A stretch of DNA of 64,000 bases, from contig NZ_CP032419.1 in the NCBI RefSeq assembly GCF_003595175.1, positions 3,720,001 to 3,784,000 on the forward strand. The letters run 5' to 3'. The DNA comes from Pseudomonas cavernae (GTDB taxonomy: Bacteria; Pseudomonadota; Gammaproteobacteria; Pseudomonadales; Pseudomonadaceae). Below the pieces are notes generated by a model. It was not told the origin of the DNA and searched no databases. It saw nothing but the letters and a program-made list of their open reading frames with translations. The translations under genes were made by a program, and so were the position numbers. Positions 9,301 to 17,238 of the stretch are shown here, piece after piece (the stretch's first letter is position 1; the number at the start of each line of letters is the position of its first letter).

Positions 9301-10060
9301 GATGGGCCTCGGCGACGTCTACCTCGGCGCGCCGGTGGCCACGCCGCTGGACCCGCGCCATCGCCTGGTGACCACCAAGTACAACCCGGCGCGCACCTGG
9401 ACCGCGGAGAACTCGGTCGGCATCGGCGGCGCGTACATGTGCGTGTATGGCATGGAAGGCCCCGGCGGCTACCAGTTCGTCGGCCGCACCCTGCAGATGT
9501 GGAACCGCTACCGCGCGGTCGAAGCCTTCGACGGCAAGCCCTGGCTGCTGCGCTTCTTCGACCAGATCCGCTTCTACCCGGTGGGCGCCGACGAGCTGCT
9601 GCAGATCCGCCGCGACTTCCCGCTCGGCCGCTATGACCTGCGCATCGAGCACAGCGAACTGGCGCTGGCCGACTACCAGCAGTTCCTCGCCGACGAAGCC
9701 GAGGGCATCGCCGCCTTTCGCGGCCAACAGCAGGCGGCCTTCAACGCCGAACGCGAACGCTGGATCGCCTCCGGCCAGGCACATTTCGACAGCGAGGAAG
9801 CGGTCGTCGAACTCGGCGAGGACGCCCCGCTCGGCGCCGGCCAGCACGCCATCGAGAGCCACATCGCCGGCAACCTCTGGCAGGTGCAGGTCGAGGCCGG
9901 CTGCGAAGTGAAGGCCGGCGACGTGCTGGTGATCCTCGAGTCGATGAAGATGGAAATCCCCCTCACCGCCCCGCGCGACGGCGTTGTCCGCGAGGTCCGC
10001 GTGCAACCGGGTTCGCCGGTACGTGCCGGACAACGGGTGGTGGTGCTGGAAGAGGCGTGA
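6377..10060 (+). CDS. uca: Guanidine (urea) carboxylase, biotin-dependent
   Basis: A 1227-residue multidomain enzyme that carboxylates guanidine (historically urea) using ATP, bicarbonate and biotin. In order: biotin carboxylase (1-450) with the Gly-rich ATP loop KSTAGGGGIGM and the EVNTRLQVEHGVTE active-site stretch; a KipA-like AHS2 domain from about 465 to 765; a linker; a KipI-like AHS1 domain from about 810 to 1040; and a C-terminal biotinyl domain with ESMKME, biotinylated Lys at about 1191. I chose ATG 6377 because the protein then starts MFDKLLIANRG as in all biotin carboxylases. The linker at about 770-805 is encoded by repeat DNA. The guanidine riboswitch and DUF1989 genes favour guanidine over urea as substrate. 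Confidence 0.92.
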   Translation: MFDKLLIANRGAIACRILRTLHALDVKGVAVYSEADAASLHIQQADEAFSLGEGPAANTYLVVDKILAVAKQTGATAIHPGYGFLSENAAFAEACEAAGIAFVGPTPEQLRVFGLKHTARALAKQHGVPMLEGTELLENLDAALVAGEQVGYPVMLKSTAGGGGIGMRVCRSADELSDAFEAVKRLGQNNFSDSGVFIEKYIQRARHLEVQVFGDGQGEALALGVRDCSVQRRNQKVLEETPAPNLPAGMAEELCAAAIKLAKAVSYRSAGTVEFVYDSEAERFYFLEVNTRLQVEHGVTEQVWGVDLVRWMIELAAGDLAPLSELAKGLKPSGHAIQARLYAEDPGRDFQPSPGLLTTVDFPKADGQLLRIDTWVEAGCEIPPYFDPMIAKLITWAPSRAEASAALSQALADSVLYGVESNRDYLRQILVDAPFASGSPWTRCLEGLVYQADTFEVLSAGTQTTVQDYPGRLGYWAVGVPPSGPMDDRALRLGNRLLGNDEGAAGLEITMSGPTLRFNTDAVVAVTGAAIPLSVDGVAQPLNRTLSIKAGSTLSLGTIAGSGARAYLTLRGGLQVPDYLGSKSTFTLGQFGGHGGRALRAGDVLHIPALTDASSGATLPAALCDVLPAVREIRVIYGPHGAPEYFTPAYIETFFATAWEVHFNSSRTGVRLIGPKPEWVRESGGEAGLHPSNIHDNPYAIGAVDFTGDMPVILGPDGPSLGGFVCPVTIIEADLWQLGQLKAGDKVRFVPVDIATARELAKARKTECSAFSPLPLAGEGPGERAASAGSHLPSPQPSPINGRGSSSVHSLASPIVLDLGEADTRLVARLSGDTHLLLEIGQPELDLVLRFRGHALMQALEAKQIAGVIDLTPGIRSLQVHYQPETLSLANLLALVIGEWDAVCNARDLRVPSRIVYLPLSWDDPACQLAIEKYMTTVRKDAPWCPSNLEFIRRINDLENLDEVYRTVFDASYLVMGLGDVYLGAPVATPLDPRHRLVTTKYNPARTWTAENSVGIGGAYMCVYGMEGPGGYQFVGRTLQMWNRYRAVEAFDGKPWLLRFFDQIRFYPVGADELLQIRRDFPLGRYDLRIEHSELALADYQQFLADEAEGIAAFRGQQQAAFNAERERWIASGQAHFDSEEAVVELGEDAPLGAGQHAIESHIAGNLWQVQVEAGCEVKAGDVLVILESMKMEIPLTAPRDGVVREVRVQPGSPVRAGQRVVVLEEA
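8686..8790. repeat. Palindromic repeat inside the carboxylase gene
   Basis: The stretch shows the CTCCCCTCTCCCGCTTGCGG/GAGAGGGG...CCCCTCTCCCCAACCCTCTCCC...GGGAGAGGGAG architecture of a common intergenic Pseudomonas repeat, but it lies inside the reading frame, where it encodes about 35 Pro/Gly/Ser-rich residues between the two KipA/KipI-like domains. A related copy is at 10069-10217. Confidence 0.85.
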
Positions 10061-10068
10061 GCCGCTTT

Positions 10069-10217
10069 GCTCCTCGCTCCCGTTTGCGGGGGACGCCTAG
10101 TCGAGAGGGACCGGGGGAGAGAGAAATGGCGTTCGGCACATCGCATCGTTTGCCTGAAAGCCCGTCCCTCTCCCTAACCCTCTCCCCCCTTCTTTTATGA
10201 AGCGCGGGAGAGGGAAT
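10069..10217. repeat. Palindromic repeat between carboxylase and allophanate hydrolase genes
   Basis: Same family as the in-gene copy at 8686-8790: CTCGCTCCCGTTTGCGGGGG, GAGAGGGACCGGGGGAGAG, CCCGTCCCTCTCCCTAACCCTCTCCC and a final GCGGGAGAGGG arm. It fills most of the gap between two operon genes. Confidence 0.85.
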
Positions 10218-10256
10218 TTATTGAGCAAGCCTGAAATTCCGAGAAGGAAACTGAGC

Positions 10257-12062
10257 ATGACCCACGAATTCGATCTGCGCCTGGATGCCCTGAAAGCCGC
10301 CTACCGTGACGGCCAGACCACCCCGCGCCAGCTGATCACTGCGCTGCGTGAACAGGCCGCCGCGCTCAACCCCAACTACCACCTGTTCATCCACCTGCTC
10401 AGCGCCGCGGAGCTGGAGCCCTACCTCGCCACCCTCGACGGCCAGAGCCCGGACAGCCTGCCGCTGTACGGCGTGCCGTTCGCCATCAAGGACAATATCG
10501 ACCTGGCCGGCGTGCCGACCACGGCCGCCTGCCCGGCCTTCGCCTACACCCCGAACAGCAGCGCCACCCTGGTCGCCCAGTTGATCGCCCTCGGCGCCGT
10601 GCCGCTGGGCAAGACCAACCTCGACCAGTTCGCCACCGGCCTCAACGGCACCCGCTCGCCCTATGGCGCCTGCCCGAACTCGGTGCACGCGGATTACCCG
10701 TCCGGCGGCTCCAGCTCCGGCTCGTCGCTGGCGGTGGCGCTCGGCGTCGCCAGTTTCGCCCTCGGCACCGACACCGCCGGTTCCGGCCGGGTGCCGGCGG
10801 CGCTGAACAACCTGGTCGGTCTGAAAGCCACCAAGGGGCTGATCTCCACCGCCGGGCTGGTGCCGGCCTGCCGCACCCTGGACTGCGTCACCTACTTCAC
10901 CGCCACCGCGCGCGAGGCCAGCCAGCTGCTGGCGCTGACCGCCAAGCGCGACCCGCGCGACGAATACAGCCGCACCAACCCGCTGTGGAACGACGCCAGC
11001 GCCTTCGGCGCACCGCGCCCCGGTTTCCGTTTCGGCGTGCCCAAGCAGCTGGAGTTCCTCGGCTGCGCGCAAAGCCCGGCGCTGTTCGCCGCGAGCATCG
11101 GGCAGCTCAAGGCGCTCGGCGGCGAGGCGGTGGAAATCGATTTCGCGCCCTTCCTCGAAGCCGCGCGCCTGCTCTACGAAGGGCCCTGGGTGGCCGAACG
11201 CTACAGCCTCGCCGGGGAACTGATCGAACAGCAGCCCGACGCCGTGCTGCCGGTGATCCGCGCTGTGCTGGAGAAGGCGCCGCGCGTCAGTGGCGTCGAC
11301 ACCTTCCGCGCCCAGTACCGCCTGCAGGCGCTCAAGGCGAGCTGCGACGACATCCTCGCCGACCTCGACTGCGTGCTCACCCCGGCCTATCCACGACCGG
11401 TGACCCTGGCCGAGCTGGAGGCCGAACCGGTCAAGCGCAACTCGGACCTCGGCTACTACACCAACTTCATGAACATGCTCGACTACGCCGCAGTGGCTGT
11501 TCCTGCGGGCTTTATGGCCAACGGCCTGCCCTGGGGCGTGACCCTGTTCGGCCGCGCCTTCACCGACCAGTACCTGCTCGGCCTGGCCGATGCGCTGCAG
11601 CGCCACACCGGCCTGCCGCTCAGCGGCGGCCGCGCCCTGCAGCTCGCCGCCCCGGCGACTGCCGCGCGTAACGACATGGCCCGGCTGGTGGTCTGTGGTG
11701 CGCACCTCGACGGCCTGCCGCTCAACTGGCAGCTCAAGCAGCGCGGCAGTCGCCTGCTGCAGGTCACTCACAGCTCGCCGGACTACCAGCTCTACGCCCT
11801 GGCCGGCGGCCCGCCCTTGCGTCCCGGCATGGTCCGCGTGGCGGACGGCGGCGCGGCCATCGAGGTGGAAGTCTGGGAGCTGCCGAGCGCCGAACTCGGC
11901 TCCTTCCTCACTGGCATCCCAGCGCCGCTGGGGCTGGGCAAGGTGCAGCTGGCCGACGGCCGCTGGGAAACCGGTTTCATCTGCGAGCCGTATGGGCTTG
12001 CGGGTGCGCGCGAGATCACCGGCTTCGGCGGCTGGCGCGCCTATCTGCGCAGCCTGGCCTGA
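10257..12062 (+). CDS. atzF: Allophanate hydrolase
   Basis: The 601-residue product hydrolyses allophanate to ammonia and CO2, the last step of the pathway encoded here. Residues 1-450 form an amidase-signature domain with the Ser-cisSer-Lys triad visible as K78 (FAIKDN), S152 in PSGGSSSGSS and S176 in TDTAGSGR. Residues 460-601 match the smaller C-terminal domain specific to allophanate hydrolases, ending with a conserved EITGFGGWRAYL. ATG 10257 follows AAGGAAA and gives the usual N-terminus; upstream in-frame codons fall in repeat DNA. It closes the operon. Confidence 0.93.
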   Translation: MTHEFDLRLDALKAAYRDGQTTPRQLITALREQAAALNPNYHLFIHLLSAAELEPYLATLDGQSPDSLPLYGVPFAIKDNIDLAGVPTTAACPAFAYTPNSSATLVAQLIALGAVPLGKTNLDQFATGLNGTRSPYGACPNSVHADYPSGGSSSGSSLAVALGVASFALGTDTAGSGRVPAALNNLVGLKATKGLISTAGLVPACRTLDCVTYFTATAREASQLLALTAKRDPRDEYSRTNPLWNDASAFGAPRPGFRFGVPKQLEFLGCAQSPALFAASIGQLKALGGEAVEIDFAPFLEAARLLYEGPWVAERYSLAGELIEQQPDAVLPVIRAVLEKAPRVSGVDTFRAQYRLQALKASCDDILADLDCVLTPAYPRPVTLAELEAEPVKRNSDLGYYTNFMNMLDYAAVAVPAGFMANGLPWGVTLFGRAFTDQYLLGLADALQRHTGLPLSGGRALQLAAPATAARNDMARLVVCGAHLDGLPLNWQLKQRGSRLLQVTHSSPDYQLYALAGGPPLRPGMVRVADGGAAIEVEVWELPSAELGSFLTGIPAPLGLGKVQLADGRWETGFICEPYGLAGAREITGFGGWRAYLRSLA

Positions 12063-12148
12063 GTAGCGCGCCGGCCGGCGGGTCAGCACGGCCCGTCAGT
12101 GACGCCGGGTTGGCACCGCGATAGCATGGCGCCATCACGCCAGAATCA

Positions 12149-13639
12149 ATGGATGGCTCCATGCCGCAGCGCGCCCTGAAAAAATCCCAGCTGTCCCTGC
12201 TCTTGCTATTGTTCCTCCTGCTCGCCTGCGGCTTCCTCGCCACTTCGCTGGTCAGCTACTACGCCTCCCGCGACTCGATCCGCAGCAGCATCATCAACAC
12301 CGAACTGCCGCTGACCTCGGACACCGTCTACTCGGAAATCCAGAAGGACCTGGTCCGCCCGGTGCTGATCGCCTCGATGATGAGCCGTGACACCTTCGTC
12401 CGCGACTGGGTAATGGGCGGCGAACAGGACATCGAGCAGATGACCCGCTACCTGCGCGAAGTGCAGGAACACTACGGCGCCTTCACCAGCTTCTTCATCT
12501 CCGAGAAAACCCACACCTATTACCAGGCCAAGGGCATCCTCAAGACGGTGCGCGAGGAAGAGCCGCGCGATGTCTGGTACTTCCGCCTGCGCGATATGCG
12601 GCAGCCCTACGAGATCAATGTCGACCTCGACATGGCCAACCAGGATCGCCTGACCTTCTTCATCAACTACAAGGTGTTCGACTACGACGGCCGCTTCATC
12701 GGCGCCACCGGCGTCGGCCTGACCGTCGACGCGGTGGTCAAGCTGATCGACCAATACCAGCGCAAGTACGAGCGAAACGTGTACTTCGTCGACACCGACG
12801 GCAAGCTCACCCTGACTGGTGCCGAAGGCGGCCCGCGTGGCGCCCGCAGCGGCCAGGCGCTACAGGACATCGCCGGCCTCGAGGGCTTGCTGGCCAAGCT
12901 GCCGCAGCCGCAGAGCGGCACCTTCGAATACCAGGAACAGGATGGCGGCCACTACCTCAATGTGCGCTACATTCCCGAGCTGAACTGGTACCTGTTCGTC
13001 GACAAGCACGACGGCAGTGCGCTGGCCGAGATTCGCCAGAGCCTCTATCTGAATCTGCTGATCTGTTTGTTGATCACCGCCGTGGTGCTGACCCTGGTCG
13101 GTCTCGCGCTGCGCCGTTACCGGAGCCAGATCGAAGCCCTGGCCACCACCGACATGCTCACCGAACTGCCCAATCGGCGCGGTTTCGACCTGCTCGCCAG
13201 CCAGGCCCTGCGCGAAGCGCAGCGCAACCAGAGCCCGCTCAGCGCGCTGCTGATCGACCTCGACCACTTCAAGAAACTCAACGACAGCCACGGCCACCTG
13301 GCCGGCGATCAGGTGCTCCGCGGCTTCGCTGGCAAGCTGCGCACGTGCCTGCGCAAGTCCGACATCCTCTGCCGCTGGGGTGGCGAGGAATTCATCGTGC
13401 TGCTCAAGGACACCGACAGCCACGCCGCCTACCCGCTCGCGGAAAAGCTGCGCCAGCAGATCGAGGCCTGCCAGTTCCCCTTCGCCGGGGTGGACCTGCA
13501 GATCAAGGTCAGCCTCGGCCTCACCGAACTGCGCGCCGACGACAGCCTGCACAGCCTGATCGCGCGCGCCGACCATGCGCTGTACCGGGCCAAGCAAGGC
13601 GGACGCAACCGCGTCTGCGTCGAGCCCGTGGGGTCCTGA
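12149..13639 (+). CDS. Membrane diguanylate cyclase with Cache sensor (GGDEF)
   Basis: A 496-residue c-di-GMP synthase. A transmembrane helix at about 14-38, a periplasmic dCache-like sensor of roughly 270 residues and a second helix at 300-325 precede a GGDEF domain. The active-site loop is GGEEF at 411-415, preceded by the product-inhibition site RKSD five residues upstream, so the enzyme is expected to be active and feedback inhibited. The neighbouring genes do not indicate the ligand. No strong ribosome site is seen for ATG 12149; an in-frame ATG at 12161 is an alternative start. Confidence 0.9.
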   Translation: MDGSMPQRALKKSQLSLLLLLFLLLACGFLATSLVSYYASRDSIRSSIINTELPLTSDTVYSEIQKDLVRPVLIASMMSRDTFVRDWVMGGEQDIEQMTRYLREVQEHYGAFTSFFISEKTHTYYQAKGILKTVREEEPRDVWYFRLRDMRQPYEINVDLDMANQDRLTFFINYKVFDYDGRFIGATGVGLTVDAVVKLIDQYQRKYERNVYFVDTDGKLTLTGAEGGPRGARSGQALQDIAGLEGLLAKLPQPQSGTFEYQEQDGGHYLNVRYIPELNWYLFVDKHDGSALAEIRQSLYLNLLICLLITAVVLTLVGLALRRYRSQIEALATTDMLTELPNRRGFDLLASQALREAQRNQSPLSALLIDLDHFKKLNDSHGHLAGDQVLRGFAGKLRTCLRKSDILCRWGGEEFIVLLKDTDSHAAYPLAEKLRQQIEACQFPFAGVDLQIKVSLGLTELRADDSLHSLIARADHALYRAKQGGRNRVCVEPVGS

Positions 13640-13680
13640 GAGCCTGTTCATGATCTTTCCGCAGGCTGTGGAGTCGCGCT
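13640..13680. repeat. Degenerate end of the 140-bp TTA element at a stop codon
   Basis: Directly after the TGA of the GGDEF gene, GAGCCTGTTCATGATCT resembles the end GAGCCTGTTTACGATCT of the complete element at 14828. No matching right end is evident, so this is a truncated or decayed copy. Confidence 0.45.
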
Positions 13681-13707
13681 TTTGCCCTTATCCCCGACCC
13701 CGCTTTT

Positions 13708-13806
13708 GGGTGGGCTAGCCGCGTAGCGGCGTAACCCACCGGCGCGGTCGCCCTGGACTCCGGCGTCCCGCAGGACCGGTGGGTTACGCCTACGGCTAAC
13801 CCACCC
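13708..13806. repeat. Palindromic repeat (GGGTTAGCCG/GTAACCCACC family)
   Basis: Outer arms GGGTGGGCTAGCCGCGTAG.../...CTACGGCTAACCCACCC with inner GTAACCCACCGG/CCGGTGGGTTAC. Related copies lie at 42994-43110 and 52494-52600, all between genes. Confidence 0.85.
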
Positions 13807-13925
13807 CATGAACCTAGCCTTCGCTCGCTACGCTTCTTTAACGACCTACCCAATGCCGAGTGGCCCTTGCATCGGTGCCACCGGCGCTGCACCCTGAGCG
13901 CCCCTGCCGTTGCCGTCCCATCGCC

Positions 13926-14135
13926 ATGACCGCTGTCGATCCGTCCCGCTGCCCGCTGTGCGGTCAGTCCAACACCTGCACCCTGGCCGATCCGGCCAGC
14001 GCCACGCAGCCCTGCTGGTGCTTCACCGCGAAAGTCGACCCGGCCGCCCTGGAACGCGTGCCCGCCGCGCAGCGCCAGCGTGCCTGCCTGTGCCCGCGCT
14101 GCGCGCAGAACCTGCCGCCGGAACAGGCGAGCTGA
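13926..14135 (+). CDS. Cys-rich CWC family protein
   Basis: A 69-residue protein with the CWC pattern: a CPLCG pair near residue 9-13, CWCF near 30-33, and CLCPRCA near 54-60. These cysteines look like a small zinc-binding fold. The function of the family is unknown. Its TGA overlaps the ATG of rsuA (TGATG), so the two are translationally coupled, a pairing often seen in pseudomonads. ATG 13926 is chosen because the conserved sequence starts a few residues later and the upstream region is repeat DNA. Confidence 0.82.
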   Translation: MTAVDPSRCPLCGQSNTCTLADPASATQPCWCFTAKVDPAALERVPAAQRQRACLCPRCAQNLPPEQAS

Positions 14136-14827
14136 TGCGTCTCGACCGCCTGCTCGGCAACCTGCCCCACGGCAATCGCCGCGACGCACGCCTGGCGCTG
14201 GCCGCCGGGCGGGTGCGGGTGGATGGCCTGGCGGTGCGCGATGGCCGCCTGGAAGTGCGCGAATTCAACCGCGTGGAGCTGGACGAGCAAGTGCTGCAGG
14301 CCGGCAAGCCGGCGCGCTACTTCATGCTGCACAAGCCGGCCGGGGTGGTCAGCGCCACCGAACATCCCGAACACCGCACCGTGCTCGACCTGCTGGATGA
14401 GCCAGACAAGCACGAACTGCACCTGGCCGGGCGCCTCGACCTGAATACCACCGGGCTGTTGCTGCTCACCAACGACGGCCACTGGTCGCGGCGCCTGACC
14501 CTGCCGCAGAGCAAGCGGCCGAAGGTCTATTACGTCGAGACCGAACAGCCGATCGGCAGCGAATACGTCGAAACCTTCGCCCGCGGCCTGTACTTCGCCT
14601 ACGAAGACCTCACCACCCTACCCGCCGAGCTGGAGATTCTCGCCAGCCATAGCGCCCGCCTGACTCTCTTCGAGGGCCGCTATCACCAGGTCAAGCGCAT
14701 GTTCGGGCATTTCCACAACAAGGTCCTGCGCCTGCATCGCGAGCGCATCGGCACGCTGCAGCTCGACCCCGAGTTGGCCGAGGGCCAGTATCGAGCCCTC
14801 ACCCCGGACGAAGTCGCCGCGCTGTAA
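14135..14827 (+). CDS. rsuA: 16S rRNA pseudouridine(516) synthase RsuA
   Basis: A 230-residue pseudouridine synthase of the RsuA/RluB/E/F group. An N-terminal S4-like RNA-binding segment (1-55, MRLDRLLGN) is followed by the catalytic domain with GRLDLNTTGLLLLTND, in which the catalytic Asp is residue 102, the same number as in E. coli RsuA. The later EGRYHQVKRMFG motif is also typical. The overall length equals the E. coli enzyme. It converts U516 of 16S rRNA during ribosome assembly. Its stop codon TAA abuts a 140-bp palindromic element. Confidence 0.9.
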   Translation: MRLDRLLGNLPHGNRRDARLALAAGRVRVDGLAVRDGRLEVREFNRVELDEQVLQAGKPARYFMLHKPAGVVSATEHPEHRTVLDLLDEPDKHELHLAGRLDLNTTGLLLLTNDGHWSRRLTLPQSKRPKVYYVETEQPIGSEYVETFARGLYFAYEDLTTLPAELEILASHSARLTLFEGRYHQVKRMFGHFHNKVLRLHRERIGTLQLDPELAEGQYRALTPDEVAAL

Positions 14828-14967
14828 GAGCCTGTTTACGATCTGCTGCGCGTCGGCCATACCGCGTTAAAAATGGCCTCGGGATGCTCATTTACAGTTC
14901 GTAAACTCCGCTCCCTCGGCCATTTTTGCCTTGTCTGGCTCTAGCTCGCGAGATCGTAAACTGGCTC
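14828..14967 (-). mobile_element. 140-bp palindromic MITE-like element, copy A
   Basis: The ends GAGCCTGTTTACGATCT and AGATCGTAAACTGGCTC form terminal inverted repeats around an inner inverted set (GCTCATTTACAG/CGTAAACTCCGCTC). It is flanked by the direct trinucleotide TAA (14825-14827 and 14968-14970); the left TAA is the stop codon of rsuA. Relative to copies B and C it is inverted. It has no coding capacity and would fold into a long hairpin that could terminate transcription. Confidence 0.75.
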
Positions 14968-15055
14968 TAAACCTCGTCCTTGAGGCCCTGCACATTTGCC
15001 GCCCGGCGAATGGCACGGCTAAGCTGGCTGCATTGCCCGACTCAGGAAGGACACG

Positions 15056-16090
15056 ATGAAACACCTGCCACTCGCGCTGAGCCTGCTCCTCGCCACCGCC
15101 CTGGCCGAGGCCGTGCCGATTCAAGCGCCCACCCCGGCCCAGCTCAAGGCGCAGCTGGACAGCCTCAAGCCTGGCCAGTTTCTCTGGTATCCGCAGGTCT
15201 CGCCGCAGGGGCCAGTGACTGTGGTGGTCAGCCTCACCGAGCAGCGCGCCTACGTCTACCGCAACGGCATCGCCATCGGCGTCAGCACGGTGAGCAGCGG
15301 CAAGAAAGGCAGGGATACCCCCACCGGGGTGTTCAGCATTCTGCAGAAGAGCGTCGAGCATAAATCCAGCCTCTACAACAGCGCGCCGATGCCCTACATG
15401 CAGCGCCTGACCTGGGACGGCATCGCCCTGCACGCCGGCAAGCTGCCCGGCTACCCCGCCTCCCATGGCTGCGTGCGCCTGCCTATGGCGTTCGCCAAGA
15501 AGCTGTTCGAAACCACCGGTTTCAGCTCCACCACGGTGATCATTTCCGATGCCCACAGCGCGCCGGTGGAGGTCTACCACCCGGGCGTGCTGGCGCCCAC
15601 GGTCAGCGCGGGCAATGCCCAGGGGCCGCTGGTGCTGAGCAACCAGATGTTCTGGAGCGATCCGGGCTCGGATGCCGGGCCGCTGTCGATCCTGATCAGC
15701 CGCGCCGACCTGCGCGCCTACGTGTTCCGCGGCGGCCAGTTGGTCGGCTCGGCGCCGGCGCTGTCGCTCGACAGCAGCCAGCAACGCAGCGGCATGGCGG
15801 TGTTTTCCCTGCTGCAAAAACCAATCGCCAGCGAGCTCGACCCCGCGCCGCCACTACACTGGTCGGCGGTCCAGGTCAGCAACCCGGAGTACGGCAACAC
15901 ACCTTACGAGCAACTGGGCCAACTGAGCATGAGCCCGGAATTCCGCCGTCATCTGCGCGCGGCGATGGACATCGGCACCACGTTGGTGATCACCGATTGG
16001 TCCTCCACCCGGGATACCCGCAGCAGCGGCGACTTCACGGTGATCAGCACCGAGGAGAGCGAGGCACAGAAGCCATTGGTCAATAAGTGA
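15056..16090 (+). CDS. L,D-transpeptidase (YkuD) with a second degenerate copy
   Basis: A 344-residue exported protein (signal peptide to about residue 19). The YkuD catalytic domain runs from about 53 to 165 and has HAGKLPGYPASHGCVRLP, with the nucleophile Cys139. This type of enzyme forms 3-3 cross-links in peptidoglycan or attaches proteins to it. Residues 208-255 repeat the first half of the catalytic domain (VVVSLTEQRAYVYRNG versus ILISRADLRAYVFRGG; GVFSILQK versus AVFSLLQK) but lack a Cys motif. ATG 15056 follows AAGGACACG. The gene stands alone. Confidence 0.87.
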   Translation: MKHLPLALSLLLATALAEAVPIQAPTPAQLKAQLDSLKPGQFLWYPQVSPQGPVTVVVSLTEQRAYVYRNGIAIGVSTVSSGKKGRDTPTGVFSILQKSVEHKSSLYNSAPMPYMQRLTWDGIALHAGKLPGYPASHGCVRLPMAFAKKLFETTGFSSTTVIISDAHSAPVEVYHPGVLAPTVSAGNAQGPLVLSNQMFWSDPGSDAGPLSILISRADLRAYVFRGGQLVGSAPALSLDSSQQRSGMAVFSLLQKPIASELDPAPPLHWSAVQVSNPEYGNTPYEQLGQLSMSPEFRRHLRAAMDIGTTLVITDWSSTRDTRSSGDFTVISTEESEAQKPLVNK

Positions 16091-16207
16091 TCGGCAGCCA
16101 TATAAAAATCGAGCACAATGCCGACGTTTGGGCATAAACAAGCTGATTTTTCTCTAACAAGCTTTGCCATAACAACTCAAACCAAAACGACCGACCATTA
16201 CGACTTA

Positions 16208-16347
16208 GCACCTGTTTACGATCTCGCGAGCTAGAGCCGCACAAGGCAAAAAGCGGGCGAAGAGCGGAGTTTACGAGCTGTAAATGAGCATCTGAGCCCG
16301 GTTTTTAACGCCGTACGGCCGACGCGCAGCAGATCGTAGACAGGTTC
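16208..16347 (+). mobile_element. 140-bp palindromic MITE-like element, copy B
   Basis: Same length as copy A. Ends are GCACCTGTTTACGATCTCGC and GCAGATCGTAGACAGGTTC, flanked by TTA on both sides (16205-16207 and 16348-16350). Only 15 bases separate its right flank from the start codon of the next gene, so the leader and probably the promoter of that gene lie within or across the element. Confidence 0.75.
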
Positions 16348-16362
16348 TTAGCAGGACAGCCA

Positions 16363-17082
16363 ATGTCGATGCTTGACCAATTGGGGGGGGCCGTGCGGCT
16401 CTCTGCGGCCAGTCTTGGCCTGTTTTTCCTGAGCGCCTGGCACCACACTGCCCAGGCGCAAGCCCTGCCCACCGCCGCCGAACTGCAGCGTCTGGCGCCG
16501 GCCGCCAGCCTCTCGACCCTGAGCCTGGCACTCACCGCCTATCAGTGCGCCAGCCAGAATGAGGCGGACAAGTTGCTGACGGTGATCGACTACTCCAAGG
16601 CCTCGCGCGACAAACGCCTGTGGGTGTTCGACCTGAAAGCCAAGAAGCTGCTGTTCGAGGAATGGGTCGCCCACGGCAAGAACAGCGGCGCCGATGTGCC
16701 GACCTCGTTCTCCAACACCCCGAACAGCTACCAGTCCTCCATCGGCCTGTACCAGACCGGCCAGACCTACAGTGGCAAGCATGGCCGCTCGCTGCGCCTG
16801 CAGGGACTGGAACCGGGGTTCAACGACAACAGCATGTCGCGCGCCATCGTCATGCATGCCGCCGGCTACGCCGATCCCAAGGTCGTCCCCGGCCTCGGTC
16901 GCCTCGGTCGCAGCCAGGGCTGCCCGGCCGTGCGTCCGGCAATTGCCGGCAAGCTGATCAATGCCCTGCAGCGCGGCAGCTATGTGTTCGCCTACTACCC
17001 GCAGCAAGACTGGCTGAAAAAATCGCGCTTCCTCCAGGCACAGAGCTGCCCGCTGGCCAATCGGACCCTCGCCAGCAAGTAG
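16363..17082 (+). CDS. Murein L,D-transpeptidase catalytic domain protein (YkuD_2 type)
   Basis: A 239-residue protein with an N-terminal hydrophobic export signal (residues 12-34, cleavage near AQA). The body matches the YkuD_2 group: VIDYSKASRDKRLWVFDL, then VMHAAGYADP and the catalytic GRSQGCPAVRP with Cys187. It is unrelated in detail to the neighbouring YkuD protein but performs the same class of cell-wall chemistry. A poly-G run (8 G at 16383-16390) near the start is a potential slippage site. Its TAG stop lies inside a palindromic repeat. Confidence 0.85.
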   Translation: MSMLDQLGGAVRLSAASLGLFFLSAWHHTAQAQALPTAAELQRLAPAASLSTLSLALTAYQCASQNEADKLLTVIDYSKASRDKRLWVFDLKAKKLLFEEWVAHGKNSGADVPTSFSNTPNSYQSSIGLYQTGQTYSGKHGRSLRLQGLEPGFNDNSMSRAIVMHAAGYADPKVVPGLGRLGRSQGCPAVRPAIAGKLINALQRGSYVFAYYPQQDWLKKSRFLQAQSCPLANRTLASK

Positions 17083-17190
17083 GTTGGGTTGAGGAGCCCA
17101 GCGACGAAGCCCAACGAGCGGCGCTGAACACAACGCGGTAATCATCCCCGCGTCAGTGTTGGGCTTCGCTGCGCTCAGCGCCAACCTACA
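17079..17190. repeat. Palindromic repeat (GTAGGTTGGGTTGAG family)
   Basis: Outer arms GTAGGTTGGGTTGAGGAGCC and CGCTCAGCGCCAACCTAC with inner GAAGCCCAAC/GTTGGGCTTC. The left arm includes the stop codon of the YkuD_2 gene, so the repeat may serve as its terminator. Confidence 0.8.
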
Positions 17191-17238
17191 ACCACGCCCC
17201 CTCACCCCATGCCGCCCGCGACCTTGCATCGCGGGCGC

